64,000 bases of DNA from Firm-04 sp045627405 (GCA_045627405.1 JAZQNP010000081.1:1-64000), one strand, 5' to 3'. Numbered from the stretch's first letter, positions 16,137 to 26,236 are shown. Numbers and translations are program-made. Notes: generated by a model not told the origin, from the letters alone.

Positions 16137-18911
16137 TTACCACTTGATTCTGCCGGAAAGATACTGCAAAAGCAGAGAAAGATCTTCGCTGTTGATGCTG
16201 GTGTCATTGTTGCAGTCGGAATTGAGCTTGCCCTGTGCGGTCAGTCCGCCGCCGTCAGTCTGGCTCAGCGACTTTGCAAGCAGCACAGCATCGCCCAATT
16301 CGACGACACCGTTGCAGTCTGCGTCGCCGCGCATTGTCGCACTTGCCGGCGGGTCACTCTTGGTTTCCTGCACAAACACCGTGTATCCCACGCAGCCCGA
16401 TGACTGTCCGTTTTCTCCGAGCGTCAGCTGCTCGCCGGCTTCCGCTTGCTTCATGTAAATCACAAAGGTGACATCTTTATTGTTTGTTGCGGTCAGGTCG
16501 GTTTTTGTATACGACGTCAGCCATGCCGGAACCGTGGTCACACGGCTGTCCAGCGCGATATACACTGTGCTGTCTGCACTGAGTGTCAGAATCGCCAGCT
16601 CTCCGCTGCTGTTCTTGGAATCGCATGCGGTCACAATGCCCTCTGCGCCGATCAGCTCCTGCGGCAGTGCGGTATAGGTGACGTCGCGGTCTCCGAATAC
16701 CAGATCTCCGATCTGCATATCGGTATCAATCGACCAGCCCTGATAGTAGTTCATATCCAGCCGCGCCAATTCAGCAATCAGACTGCCGCTCAGCGGTGCG
16801 ATCTGCATGTCGAGAATCCATTTCTGCGAATTGTTGTCGTTGCAGACCCACTGAACGACGTCTGCGCCGGTCTCCTTGGAATCTGCAACCACGCCGAAGC
16901 AGCTTGCATCTGCCGTACATTTCGTTGTGATCAGATAACTGCCGTCGCCGTTGTCCACAAATTTGAATTTGCGTGCATCGGATTCGTCATTTGCCCAGAG
17001 TCCGATGCTTGTGCCGTTATCTGTGCTGCCGTAGGGCAGGTCGATGCAGAAACTGCCGTTGCCGAGCGTGGAATATACATAGTAATACCCGTCGCCTGCA
17101 TCCACAAGCTGCCATGTGTCTGCGCTTGCACTTTGCGAGACATTTGCGCCGCTCGACGGCGTGCCGCCCTCTACCGAGAGATACAGTCCGCTGTTGACGT
17201 TGCGGATTGTGTAGCTCACTTCTGCATCTGTGTTCAGAACGGCACCGATCTTGACTGTTCCGACCGGATCATTGCCCACTTCGATGCTTTTGAGGAAGGG
17301 AGAGGGGTATGTTGTCGCAACATATTTTGCCATGTCGCTGTCAGTGATGTATTTGATGCCGGCATCTGACGTGAAGCAGCCGGCGTATGCCGTACAGACA
17401 GCCTTGACATCCGTGTTCGATGTGTTATATGCTGCGGACAGCGAGTAGCCGTAGTTGGATTTGTTCGGGTACCAAGAGCTGGTTACCTTCGGGGAGAACG
17501 AAATCTTCGACGGTGTGCCGTTGACCGAGGTGGACAGATAAGAATTGCTGTCGCGCGCCGGATCGCTTCCGCCGCCCATGCTCAGTGCCTGTGACTGGGA
17601 GAACCCTTGGAACCGGCAGTTTTCACTAACCATGTCAGAGCCGTCGCCGCCGATGATCTGTGCCGTACCGGATCCGTTGCTGTCATAGCCGTTGAAGTAG
17701 TTGCAGTAAATATGTGCGCTGCCGTTGCCGAGCTGCGGCGTGCGGCGGACACATTCATTCCACCAGTTGTACAAAAGGGTTGTGCGGTCACGCGTGATCT
17801 CATCGTTCTGTGTGCCGTATGCCACTGTCCAGTAACGGTGCGTGAATTTGCAGTAAGAAATCGTCACAAAGTCCGGACTGCGCAGTCTGTCCTTTGCATC
17901 GTAATAGCTTTCATACGGTGTGTTGATCCAGATGAATTTGCCCACTTCATCCTGTCCGTTGCCCGTGCGGTCATAGGACAGCGTACTGTTGAAGTTGATA
18001 TGGTCAATCCAGATCTGACGTGAGGACCAGATGTTGATCAGAATGCGGTTTGGAACATTCTTTGCTTCCATATCCAGATTTCGGAACACAATGTTGTCGC
18101 TCGGGCTGTCATCCACTGCGCCGTAAGTGTCGTTCGTGCGGAATTGCGAATCATAGATTGTATGCTTGCTGTATGAGCCGACGATGGTTTTGTTGTCGCG
18201 GATGCGTGTGTGTGACTTGGACTGCATGTCGATATCCGCTGTGATGACGACAGTCTGTGCGCCCACAGAGTCCAGCTGTTTGACCAAATCGTCCGCTGTG
18301 GAGACAAATACCGTCGGTCCAAGCAGACCGCCGATCGTACCGGCTTTTTCTCCTGATGTTGTCATGCAGTTTGCAGCATATCCCTCCAAGCCGTCCAGAT
18401 TGAGCTTGAATTTCTGATAGCCGTCTCCTGTATACGAATCTACACTCAAAGAATTGCTGTTGACATTGAATGTCAGCGCAATGCTGTTGTTTGCGTTACT
18501 TGTGACCTTGTAATACAGATCATAGCCGTCGCAGTCTTTTCCGACGCTCGTGATATTCCAGCGTTGGTTTGCTGCATCCTGATCGGGCGCAATCGTTGCC
18601 AGACCGTTGTCGTTCGTGATGACATAACCGGTCTGGACATTGACAATTTCATAGACACCCGCACTGATATAATTCAGATACCATTTCTCGTAATCTGTTC
18701 CGTTCAGCACAGCGGATGACAGGTATGCGCCGCTGTCCGTGCCGGAAATATTGATATTCCGGTCTGTGTTGTAAATGCCGAAGCGGAATTCCTGCACCGG
18801 ATAGGTGAATCCCGATGCTGCGGATGCCTGCATGGAAACCGGCATTGTACTGCCCATGCTGACCGCAGCACAGACTGTACTGAGCAAAAAGCTCCATAAT
18901 CTCTTCTTCAT
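16137..18911 (-). CDS. Secreted pectate lyase (PL1) with ricin-type modules and dockerin
   Basis: 924 residues from ATG 18911, with GGGGG upstream. Signal peptide about 1-33 ending in ASA. Modules in order: an N-terminal ricin-like beta-trefoil region (about 35-180), a PL1/Amb_all right-handed beta-helix (about 190-520, with IWIDHINF and CVRRTPQLGNGSAHIYCNYF carrying the calcium-binding Asp and catalytic-arginine region), a second ricin/CBM13-like module (about 570-710), an unassigned module (about 715-840) and a type I dockerin (about 860-924; DADCNGVVELGDAVLLAK and DCNNDTSINSEDLSLLLQ). It cuts homogalacturonan by beta-elimination outside the cell and should dock on a cohesin. The last three modules closely match the neighbouring rhamnogalacturonan lyase. 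Confidence 0.93.
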   Translation of the reverse strand: MKKRLWSFLLSTVCAAVSMGSTMPVSMQASAASGFTYPVQEFRFGIYNTDRNINISGTDSGAYLSSAVLNGTDYEKWYLNYISAGVYEIVNVQTGYVITNDNGLATIAPDQDAANQRWNITSVGKDCDGYDLYYKVTSNANNSIALTFNVNSNSLSVDSYTGDGYQKFKLNLDGLEGYAANCMTTSGEKAGTIGGLLGPTVFVSTADDLVKQLDSVGAQTVVITADIDMQSKSHTRIRDNKTIVGSYSKHTIYDSQFRTNDTYGAVDDSPSDNIVFRNLDMEAKNVPNRILINIWSSRQIWIDHINFNSTLSYDRTGNGQDEVGKFIWINTPYESYYDAKDRLRSPDFVTISYCKFTHRYWTVAYGTQNDEITRDRTTLLYNWWNECVRRTPQLGNGSAHIYCNYFNGYDSNGSGTAQIIGGDGSDMVSENCRFQGFSQSQALSMGGGSDPARDSNSYLSTSVNGTPSKISFSPKVTSSWYPNKSNYGYSLSAAYNTSNTDVKAVCTAYAGCFTSDAGIKYITDSDMAKYVATTYPSPFLKSIEVGNDPVGTVKIGAVLNTDAEVSYTIRNVNSGLYLSVEGGTPSSGANVSQSASADTWQLVDAGDGYYYVYSTLGNGSFCIDLPYGSTDNGTSIGLWANDESDARKFKFVDNGDGSYLITTKCTADASCFGVVADSKETGADVVQWVCNDNNSQKWILDMQIAPLSGSLIAELARLDMNYYQGWSIDTDMQIGDLVFGDRDVTYTALPQELIGAEGIVTACDSKNSSGELAILTLSADSTVYIALDSRVTTVPAWLTSYTKTDLTATNNKDVTFVIYMKQAEAGEQLTLGENGQSSGCVGYTVFVQETKSDPPASATMRGDADCNGVVELGDAVLLAKSLSQTDGGGLTAQGKLNSDCNNDTSINSEDLSLLLQYLSGRIKW

Positions 18912-18970
18912 TGTTATTTCCCCCAAAAAAAGAAAATTTATCAGTGAGGATTGCATTGTCCTCCGACTCT

Positions 18971-18999
18971 ATGATAGCACACCTATCATGAAATTACAA
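18971..18999 (-). promoter_or_regulatory. Promoter and operator-like palindrome of the pectate lyase gene
   Basis: On the minus strand TTGTAA (18999-18994), 17 bases, TATCAT (18976-18971). The -10 lies inside a perfect palindrome ATGATAG-CACAC-CTATCAT (18971-18989), which is where a repressor would sit. Confidence 0.6.
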
Positions 19000-19044
19000 T
19001 GCAGTATCGTGACTTTTTTATGGCGGATTGTGACATGGCGCAAG

Positions 19045-19079
19045 AAAAGCCGATACAGAATGCTCTGTATCGGCTTTTT
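19045..19079. terminator. Terminator after the rhamnogalacturonan lyase gene
   Basis: A perfect 15-bp stem, AAAAGCCGATACAGA (19045-19059) with its complement at 19064-19078 and a 4-base loop. The A/T tracts at both ends make it bidirectional; the expected user is the minus-strand lyase gene ending at 19135. Confidence 0.9.
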
Positions 19080-19134
19080 CTGATAATTGCTTATTTTCCA
19101 AAAAAGCAATTTCTTAATAATTAGTCGCCGGCAA

Positions 19135-22100
19135 TTAGTAGTTCAGCGAGATCTTTCCGGCAAGGAACTGCAAGATCATCGTCAGGTCATTGCTGTCCAG
19201 TTTGCCGTCGTCATTGCACTCGGCATTCACTGCGCCCTGCGCGCTCAGGGATGCTGAGCCGCCGAGGGATTTTGCAAACAGGACTGCATCCGCCAAGGCG
19301 ACTGTTCCGTTGCAATCGGCATCGCCGCGCATCTTGGAACCGGTCTCTGTTGTTGTGGTGGTTGTGGTGGTGGTCGTGCTTTGCGTCTCGTTCTTCACCG
19401 CGAATACAGCATACTGTACACAGCCGGAGGACTGACCGTTCGGTCCGAGAGAGACCGTTTCTCCTGCACTGACATTCAGTGCATATGCAGTGTAGTTGAC
19501 ATCATTGCTGTTGGCGAAGGTCAGATCGGTCTTGGTATATCCGGACATCCAGGAAGGAACTGTTGTAACACGGTCATCCAGTGCGACATATACCGTCATA
19601 TCTGCGCCGGCAACAAATGTTGCAAGCTCTGTTGTTGTATTTTTGGAATCGCACGCCATTGTGATTGCCTCTGCGCCGGAAAGCACGGAGGGAAGACCCG
19701 TATAGGTCACGGTGCGGTCATTGTAAACCAGATCGCCGTCATAGGCAGCACTGTCAATCGACCAGTTTGCTGCATTTGTGCGGTCGTATACCAGCAGATT
19801 CTGAATCAGGTTGCCGTTGATCGGCTCAATCTTAATCTCGACGATCCAGGACTGGTTCGGTGTGCCATCCAGAGCCCACTCGATGACGTTCGCGCCTTCT
19901 TCGGTGCTGCCTGCTGTGATGCCCAGACCGCTTGCGTCATTTGTCACCTTTGTCGTGATGAGATAGGTGCCGTCGCCGTTGTCCACAAACTTGAACAGCT
20001 GTGCATCCGAATTCGTATTCGTCCAGAGACCGATGTTGGTGCCGTTGTCAGTCTGTCCGTAGTCGATGTCAAGCAGATGGCTTGTGCCGTCCCCGACGCC
20101 TGCGTACAGATAATAATATCCGCCGCCTGCCGATTTGACTGTCCAGGTTGTTTCGGTGCTGCTCTGAATGACATTGGTGCCGTTCTGTGCAACATTGCCC
20201 TCGGCTGCGAGATACAGACCGCTGCCGGAATTCTTGATCGTGTAGGTCTCAGTTTCGCTCATGGTTGTGCCGCTGCGCAGTGTGCTTGCATTCACGGTGA
20301 CGTCCGGACGCGCAGGAAGCGACTGATCGGAGCCAAGATAAAAGCTCGGATGCGGCGGCTGGTTGTATGCAGTGTTCTGTGCAGAGACCTGTGTGCGGTA
20401 CTGCGGATCGTGCATCAGTGTTGTGATGCGGTAGTTTGTATCATAGGTTGTGCAGAAAATGCGGATGGAGTTGCTGTTTGCTGCACGGACGATCAGCTCT
20501 TCACGCCAGTCGCCGAAGATGTCCGCCGACAGACAGGGCGTACCCTTTGTTGTGTTGCAGGTGTAATAGCCGTCGGTGGAAAGCAGTGTGGTCAGCGTGG
20601 TGCTGCCTGCATTGCCGGTCAGCTTTGTGATGGTAGCAGGGGAGTCGGTGTAGCCGTCCAGAATCTCGCGTTCCAGATCGCCGTCCCAGTAGCTCAGGAA
20701 GTTGATTGCCGGTCTGCGGCAGTTCAGCACGGTACCGGAGGTGTTGACGACCGGCGTTTCGCCGGCGGAATTCTTGTTGCCCCAGCATTCTGCACCTTTA
20801 TTGCCTGCCCAGACATTGTCCGCACAGCATCTTCCAGTGTCGCCCGAGCCGTTTTCGTGATAGAGAATCGCGCCGTTGTCGCAATCAACCAGTGAGACGC
20901 CGTAACCGGATGCCTTTTCTTCGTGGCAGATCCACTCTTCAAGGCCTGGATTCGACGGGTCGAGATCACCGACATGCATTGCATCGCCGTGTCCCTGATT
21001 GGTACACCATTTCACTGTTCCGTTGTCGTCGATACAGGTCGCGCCGGTAAGGACTTCCTGCTTGCCGTCGCCGTCAACGTCAGCAGCCATGGAGTTATGG
21101 TTGCCGTCACCGTAGCCTGCTGCCGAAGAGGAGTTGCCTGTGTCGAATGCCCACATTTTGACGAGTTTTTTGTTTTCGACCTTATAAGCGGTTGCAGTCA
21201 TTCTGGTGTAATAGCCGCGGCCGGTGACAACGCAGGGATGCACGCCGTCGAGATATGCAACAGTACCCCAGAAACGGTCAACACGGTTGCCGTAGGAGTC
21301 GCCCCAGGAACTGACTGTGCCTCTGGCCGGCTCATAGTTTACGGTGTCAAGTGCTGCGCCGGTTTCGCCGTCGAAGAGCGTATAATATTCGTTTCCGGTA
21401 AGGATATAGCCGCTGGAATTGCGGTAGTCCTTGGAGGAATCACCGATGACCTTGCCGGTGCCGTCCTTTGTGCCGTCGGAGGTCTTACAGGTCATCTCCG
21501 CCTTGCCGTCCAGATCATAGTCAGCGACATAGAACTGCGTATAGTGCGCACCTGCGCGGATATTGATACCGAGATCGATCCGCCAGAGGCGTGTGCCATC
21601 GAGCTTATAGCAGTCGATGTAGACATTGCCGGTCGTACCGGACTGGGAATTGTCCTTCGAGTTCGAGGGATCCCATTTCAGGAAGATTTCGTAGACGCCG
21701 TCGCCGTCAACGTCACCCACCGAGCAGTCATTCGGCGTGTAGCCGGAACCCGGAGGCGAAGTCGGAATGTCAAAAAACGAATTGGATGATCTCAGCGTGC
21801 AGACGTCGCTCGTCAGGACAGCACTGCCTGATACCGACTCGACCTTGTAAACCGAATTCGCGCTTCCGCTCTTGTCCAGATAGCAGGTTGCATCGCCGGA
21901 ATTGCTCGTGTAGATCAGCGTTCCGTCGCGGTACAGATTGAATACGGCTGTGTCACTGTCCGATGCGAGCCATCGCCAGCTCACCAGCATGCCCGATCCG
22001 GTATTCACTGCCGAGATGCCTCTGTCCAGAAATTCAACATACTGTCCGCCGGTTGCGGCAGTAACGGTGTTGGTGACGGCAAGCTCAGCCGCAGTGCCGA

Positions 22101-22179
22101 GACTTGCAGTCAGGCTTGCAAGTGTCGTCGGGACGGCAGCTGCAAAAGCCATGATGCGGTTCTTCTTTTTTTGAATCAT
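19135..22179 (-). CDS. Secreted rhamnogalacturonan lyase (PL11) with ricin-type module and dockerin
   Basis: 1014 residues from ATG 22179, with GGGGTGAG upstream. A Lys-rich signal peptide (MIQKKKNR) precedes a hydrophobic core. The catalytic part (about 45-640) is a PL11 rhamnogalacturonan endolyase like YesW: it opens with RGISAVNTGSGMLVSWRWL and has several Asp-rich blade motifs such as DVDGDGVYEIFLKWDP and DYDLDGKAEM that bind calcium. Then come a ricin/CBM13-like module (about 650-800), an unassigned module (about 800-935), a short Thr run and a type I dockerin (about 950-1014). It cleaves the rhamnogalacturonan I backbone outside the cell and complements the adjacent pectate lyase. Confidence 0.95.
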   Translation of the reverse strand: MIQKKKNRIMAFAAAVPTTLASLTASLGTAAELAVTNTVTAATGGQYVEFLDRGISAVNTGSGMLVSWRWLASDSDTAVFNLYRDGTLIYTSNSGDATCYLDKSGSANSVYKVESVSGSAVLTSDVCTLRSSNSFFDIPTSPPGSGYTPNDCSVGDVDGDGVYEIFLKWDPSNSKDNSQSGTTGNVYIDCYKLDGTRLWRIDLGINIRAGAHYTQFYVADYDLDGKAEMTCKTSDGTKDGTGKVIGDSSKDYRNSSGYILTGNEYYTLFDGETGAALDTVNYEPARGTVSSWGDSYGNRVDRFWGTVAYLDGVHPCVVTGRGYYTRMTATAYKVENKKLVKMWAFDTGNSSSAAGYGDGNHNSMAADVDGDGKQEVLTGATCIDDNGTVKWCTNQGHGDAMHVGDLDPSNPGLEEWICHEEKASGYGVSLVDCDNGAILYHENGSGDTGRCCADNVWAGNKGAECWGNKNSAGETPVVNTSGTVLNCRRPAINFLSYWDGDLEREILDGYTDSPATITKLTGNAGSTTLTTLLSTDGYYTCNTTKGTPCLSADIFGDWREELIVRAANSNSIRIFCTTYDTNYRITTLMHDPQYRTQVSAQNTAYNQPPHPSFYLGSDQSLPARPDVTVNASTLRSGTTMSETETYTIKNSGSGLYLAAEGNVAQNGTNVIQSSTETTWTVKSAGGGYYYLYAGVGDGTSHLLDIDYGQTDNGTNIGLWTNTNSDAQLFKFVDNGDGTYLITTKVTNDASGLGITAGSTEEGANVIEWALDGTPNQSWIVEIKIEPINGNLIQNLLVYDRTNAANWSIDSAAYDGDLVYNDRTVTYTGLPSVLSGAEAITMACDSKNTTTELATFVAGADMTVYVALDDRVTTVPSWMSGYTKTDLTFANSNDVNYTAYALNVSAGETVSLGPNGQSSGCVQYAVFAVKNETQSTTTTTTTTTTETGSKMRGDADCNGTVALADAVLFAKSLGGSASLSAQGAVNAECNDDGKLDSNDLTMILQFLAGKISLNY

Positions 22180-22253
22180 GATTCTCACCCCAAAAAGAAT
22201 TGTTTCATTTGCCGGTGCTGTCAATACGGCATTTTTTCCTTTCTGTCATATTT

Positions 22254-22282
22254 ATCATACTTTATCTTTGTGAAAATTGCAA
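22254..22282 (-). promoter_or_regulatory. Promoter of the rhamnogalacturonan lyase gene
   Basis: On the minus strand TTGCAA (22282-22277), 17 bases, TATGAT (22259-22254), about 75 bases upstream of the start. Confidence 0.65.
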
Positions 22283-22360
22283 TGACTTTTTGTGCATTGT
22301 TTGTATGCAATTCTCTCCAAAACGGAATCTGTCTATCATTCTTTCATCATCGGCAGATAC

Positions 22361-22400
22361 AAAAAGATACTTCCGACCTGTCAATCGGAAGTATCTTTTT
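22361..22400 (-). terminator. Terminator after the ABC permease gene
   Basis: A perfect 16-bp stem, AAAAAGATACTTCCGA (22361-22376) with TCGGAAGTATCTTTTT (22385-22400), 8-base loop. On the minus strand it follows the permease stop by about 50 bases and ends in a T-run. Confidence 0.9.
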
Positions 22401-22448
22401 CTTGATGCCGCTGTTTCTGCACGCAGCAAAATCGTTGTAATGTTTCTT

Positions 22449-25400
22449 TTATTGCAGCATGCCGCCCTGTTCCATCCGCTCATCCAGCGCGCGCAGACCG
22501 GGGCGAGCTGCGAGTCTTGCGATCAGCAGATTCAGAAGAAGCGTTGCAGCCACGACGCCGAACAGGATCGCGATGAAAAGCCACGGCGAAAGCGCAGTGT
22601 TTATCACCAGCGCAGCAGCAAAGAACAGCATGACCGAGATGCCGAGTATGCCGCCGATTACAGTCGATACGGCACAGTAATATGAACTTTCGGAGGTGAT
22701 GATCTTCCGAAGCTGTTTTTTTGTCATGCCGACTGTGCGGAGCATCATCAGTTCGTCGCAGCGGTTCAGCACACCGGTGTTGATTGTGTTGACCATCGTG
22801 AAAATGCCGGTCAGCCAGACCGCCAGCAGCACCAGCACACAGGCAATGACGATCGCGCGGATGATCAGAACAAGACCTGTTGCTGCAAGGAAATTGTCTT
22901 CGAAATCCACATATTCATTTCCCTGATTCAAGAGAAAGCTGCGGAAATTTTCTAACTCGGTTTTTGCCGATTCATACACACTGCTGTCAGTGAGATACAG
23001 TTCCAGAATGGTGCTGGGTGTCGTCATATAATAATCGGATTGCGTAATTGCATAGCTGTCAATGAGATTGCCGAGCATTTCCTCGGCACTGTCTGATACT
23101 GACAGAAGAGATGCGTGCGCGTTTCCGGTATCTGTGATGAGAATGCCGGAAACCGGAATTTCTGCGTCGGACGATGCTTTGACCGATACCGGCTCTGCGA
23201 ACGGATACCAGCCCTGTTCGTAAACCTCGCCGTCGGTGCTGAGATAGTTTCCACGAATATCGTAATTTGTGCGATCCGGACCTCCGCGCCAGTCCATAAC
23301 AATCACCGATGATCGCGCTGCGGCAAATTCTTCGTAGGTCATACCGATTTTGTCTGCATAGTCCTGCTCGTACTGATCACGGGCGATAAAAACTAAGTCG
23401 ACGTTCTGGTTTGTGCCGAGAACTTGGTTGTATTCAATGACGAAATCTCTGTCATCGAGCAGAATGCCGCTTCCTGCCTGCAAATATGACTTCGTTTCCA
23501 ACGGAATATACGTAACGACGCTTGCATTCGCAGCACGGTAATTTGCATTGTCGGAAAATCTTTGCTCAAAATAATCCAGAGTGCCGGGATTATAATCTGT
23601 ATAGATATAGAAGTCTTCGGCAGGATCGGAAAACATTTGCTCTTCATATGCGATCAGTGCTGCAAAGCCGCCGAGCGAGGCACCGAGTGTAAAGAGCAGC
23701 ACACCGATCGACATGGTGATCACGGAGATGATAAATCGTCTGCGGTTTCTGTTGATATTGCGTCTTGTATAATAGCGCAGAAAGCTTTTCTGATTGCGGT
23801 CGAGCTTTGCGGTTTTCGGGGCTTTCAGTCCGCCCGCCGGATTGCGCCGCGCAGCTTCCTTTTGCAGCTTTGCCTCGATTTTTTCATCCCAGCTTTTTGT
23901 ACCGAAAAGCGGTTTGTTCCAGATCGTTTCTTTTTTGTTGCCTTTGAGTTTTGTGCGCTTTGCCGCTTCCAGCGGGGCATAGGCATGTGCCGCCCACATC
24001 GACGAGGTATATGCCGAGATATATACCGCAAACAGTGCCAGCGCGATGCCGATGACTGTCAGCGGCAGGAACGATGCGCGCTCAACAGTCAGCCCGAAGC
24101 CTTCCAGCGTGGAAACGGCAATCCGCTTTGCAATGTACGAAAGCAGCACGCCCAGCGGAATTGCAAACAAACTGTAATACAACGCCTCTGTTCCGACCAG
24201 CTCCGTGATTTGCCGTCTTGTCGCGCCCATGATGCGCAGCGTCGCAAACTGCGCACTGCGCTCCTGCACCGAAATCTCAAACGCATTGTCGATGACAAAG
24301 CGCATGACGAGCCACACCAGAAATGTCAGCACGAGCATCAGAAGCAGCATGACATATTTATCCGTGTCTCCGTCTTGATTGAGCAGCCATGATGTAATGC
24401 CTGCCGTCCCGCGAAATTCCAGTGCCAGACGCCCAACATTGTAAAGCCGACCGGTATCACGCGGATAGATCAGCTCCTCACGCGACAGATCGTATTCACC
24501 GTTTCCGCAGGGAACTTTCATATCGTCAAAAAGCTGTTCCATCGCCTTGTCGAAATTGAGGTTCTTCGGAACGGTGATCATTGCCGTGCTTCCGTTGTAA
24601 TATGAGAACGCTTCTACGTTTTCAGACGCGTCAGGCCATGTGTAGGTATCCAGATTGCCGAGCGAAAAATCAGAGTCGTAACCTGTGATCAGCGGCAGAT
24701 TATTTCTGCTTTCTCCAAGCCCCATCCTGCTTCTTTTGTCAAAGCCTTTGATCACTGCTGAATATGTATACGGCGTTCCGGCGCTGACGTCCTGAAATTC
24801 GAGACTGATGCGGTCTATGTATTTTGAGGAGGTTGCCATTACAAACAGAGAATTGTCTGCAATGGATTTACCGGATGGATTGTTTCCGCTGTCGTGAAAC
24901 AGCGGCAGTTCATCTAAATCTTTGCCGAGTGCTTCTGCTTCTTCCCGGATTTCCTTTGCCATTTTCTGAATACATGCAGCATCATCGGTGATTTTGCCGG
25001 TGCAGGGCGTGATCGTGAGTGTAATCGAATCGCCCTCTTTGTAGCCCATGTCCTGATATTCCGTCGGCAAAACGATCTCATTCGGCTGCAATGCCGTTCG
25101 GTCAGTACCCAGATAGTAATAATCACTCAGCACCAGAGAACGGCTGCCGGTTTCCTGCTGGCTGATAATTGTTGAATAATAAGCGGTTTTTCCATTGTCT
25201 GTCTGTACTGAGAAATACGCCATATAGCCGTTTTCATCGCGCTTGCTGTCAGCGGAGATGTTTCCGTCATTGCGCAGGTAGGATTTTTCCACCGCAATGT
25301 GATTGCGGATTGTTTCCGTCGCCTGCGCCCGTTCTTCTGCTGTTTCATACTGATTCAGCCAGATTCCGAGATCTGCTTCGTAGGGCATAATCTCCGTGCC

Positions 25401-25544
25401 GAGTATCAGCCCGCGCATGACGATGAACGCATTGCAGAGGGTCATGAAAATAAACACGGAGAGCACAATAGAACAGAATGTCAGCACCGTGCGCATTTTC
25501 TGACGGCGCATGTATTTTGCGGAAAGTGATACGATCGTTTTCAT
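22449..25544 (-). CDS. ABC transporter permease, FtsX/MacB-like, large
   Basis: 1031 residues. Membrane topology by hydrophobicity: one segment near the N-terminus (about 18-38), a long extracellular region (about 40-395), three or four segments with an FtsX domain (about 395-530), a fifth part after a charged cytoplasmic linker (about 535-620, KLKGNKKETIWNKPLFG), another extracellular region, and a final FtsX domain with three segments (about 855-1020). This double-FtsX form is typical of Firmicute peptide-sensing or lipoprotein-release exporters. Its start overlaps the ATPase stop (ATGA). Substrate unknown; no two-component system is next to it. Confidence 0.9.
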   Translation of the reverse strand: MKTIVSLSAKYMRRQKMRTVLTFCSIVLSVFIFMTLCNAFIVMRGLILGTEIMPYEADLGIWLNQYETAEERAQATETIRNHIAVEKSYLRNDGNISADSKRDENGYMAYFSVQTDNGKTAYYSTIISQQETGSRSLVLSDYYYLGTDRTALQPNEIVLPTEYQDMGYKEGDSITLTITPCTGKITDDAACIQKMAKEIREEAEALGKDLDELPLFHDSGNNPSGKSIADNSLFVMATSSKYIDRISLEFQDVSAGTPYTYSAVIKGFDKRSRMGLGESRNNLPLITGYDSDFSLGNLDTYTWPDASENVEAFSYYNGSTAMITVPKNLNFDKAMEQLFDDMKVPCGNGEYDLSREELIYPRDTGRLYNVGRLALEFRGTAGITSWLLNQDGDTDKYVMLLLMLVLTFLVWLVMRFVIDNAFEISVQERSAQFATLRIMGATRRQITELVGTEALYYSLFAIPLGVLLSYIAKRIAVSTLEGFGLTVERASFLPLTVIGIALALFAVYISAYTSSMWAAHAYAPLEAAKRTKLKGNKKETIWNKPLFGTKSWDEKIEAKLQKEAARRNPAGGLKAPKTAKLDRNQKSFLRYYTRRNINRNRRRFIISVITMSIGVLLFTLGASLGGFAALIAYEEQMFSDPAEDFYIYTDYNPGTLDYFEQRFSDNANYRAANASVVTYIPLETKSYLQAGSGILLDDRDFVIEYNQVLGTNQNVDLVFIARDQYEQDYADKIGMTYEEFAAARSSVIVMDWRGGPDRTNYDIRGNYLSTDGEVYEQGWYPFAEPVSVKASSDAEIPVSGILITDTGNAHASLLSVSDSAEEMLGNLIDSYAITQSDYYMTTPSTILELYLTDSSVYESAKTELENFRSFLLNQGNEYVDFEDNFLAATGLVLIIRAIVIACVLVLLAVWLTGIFTMVNTINTGVLNRCDELMMLRTVGMTKKQLRKIITSESSYYCAVSTVIGGILGISVMLFFAAALVINTALSPWLFIAILFGVVAATLLLNLLIARLAARPGLRALDERMEQGGMLQ

Positions 25545-26236
25545 GTCGGAATCCCCACCCCGTTCAGCTCGGTCAGCACACCGTCTTCCATGCGGAACAC
25601 GCGCTTTGCCTGTGCGGCAATGGTCAGATCATGCGTGATGAGCAGCAGTGTCTGATTGTACTGCTTCACCGAATCCTTTAAGATGTCGATGATTTCCTTG
25701 CTGTTTTTGGAATCCAGATTGCCCGTCGGCTCGTCGGCAAGAATGATGTCCGGCTTGTGGATCAGGGCGCGGATAAATGCCACACGCTGCTGCTGTCCGC
25801 CCGATAATTCATGCGGAAAACAGTTTCGCTTGCTCTCCAATCCGGTCAGACGCAAAAGCTCTCCCAGATATGTGTAATTCGGCCTTGTCCCGTCCAGGTT
25901 CAGCGGCAGTACAATGTTTTCCTCGACCGTCAGCACCGGAATCAGATTGTAGCTCTGGAAAATGAATCCGATCTTGCGGCGGCGGTAAATCGCGCAGGCG
26001 TCGTCACTCTGCTTTGTGATGTCCTTGCCGTCAACGATGACAGAGCCGCTGTCGGGTTTGAGCAAAGAACCGACCACATTGAGCAGGGTGGTCTTTCCGC
26101 TGCCGCTCTCTCCCGTCACGGCGGCAAATTCGCCGCGGTCGAGCGTAAAGCTCACGTCCTGCAACGCCTTGACGGCGGTATTGCCCTCTCCGAATTGCTT
26201 GCTGAGATGTTCAATCTGCATCAGATGTTGTTCCAT
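25541..26236 (-). CDS. ABC transporter ATP-binding protein, LolD/MacB type
   Basis: 231 residues with all ATPase motifs: Walker A GESGSGKTT near 39, signature LSGGQQQRVA near 143, Walker B IILADEPTGNLDS near 163 and the switch His in LLITHD near 204. The start ATG has AGGAGG nine bases upstream. It powers the FtsX-type permease encoded next, with which it overlaps by four bases. I found no convincing promoter; only a TATACT box about 20 bases upstream of the ribosome-binding site. Confidence 0.93.
   Translation of the reverse strand: MEQHLMQIEHLSKQFGEGNTAVKALQDVSFTLDRGEFAAVTGESGSGKTTLLNVVGSLLKPDSGSVIVDGKDITKQSDDACAIYRRRKIGFIFQSYNLIPVLTVEENIVLPLNLDGTRPNYTYLGELLRLTGLESKRNCFPHELSGGQQQRVAFIRALIHKPDIILADEPTGNLDSKNSKEIIDILKDSVKQYNQTLLLITHDLTIAAQAKRVFRMEDGVLTELNGVGIPT

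Noticed and set aside
19381..20895. A 504-codon plus-strand frame opposite the rhamnogalacturonan lyase gene
   Set aside because: Shadow of the Gly/Thr/Asp-rich lyase gene, without signal peptide or recognisable domains.
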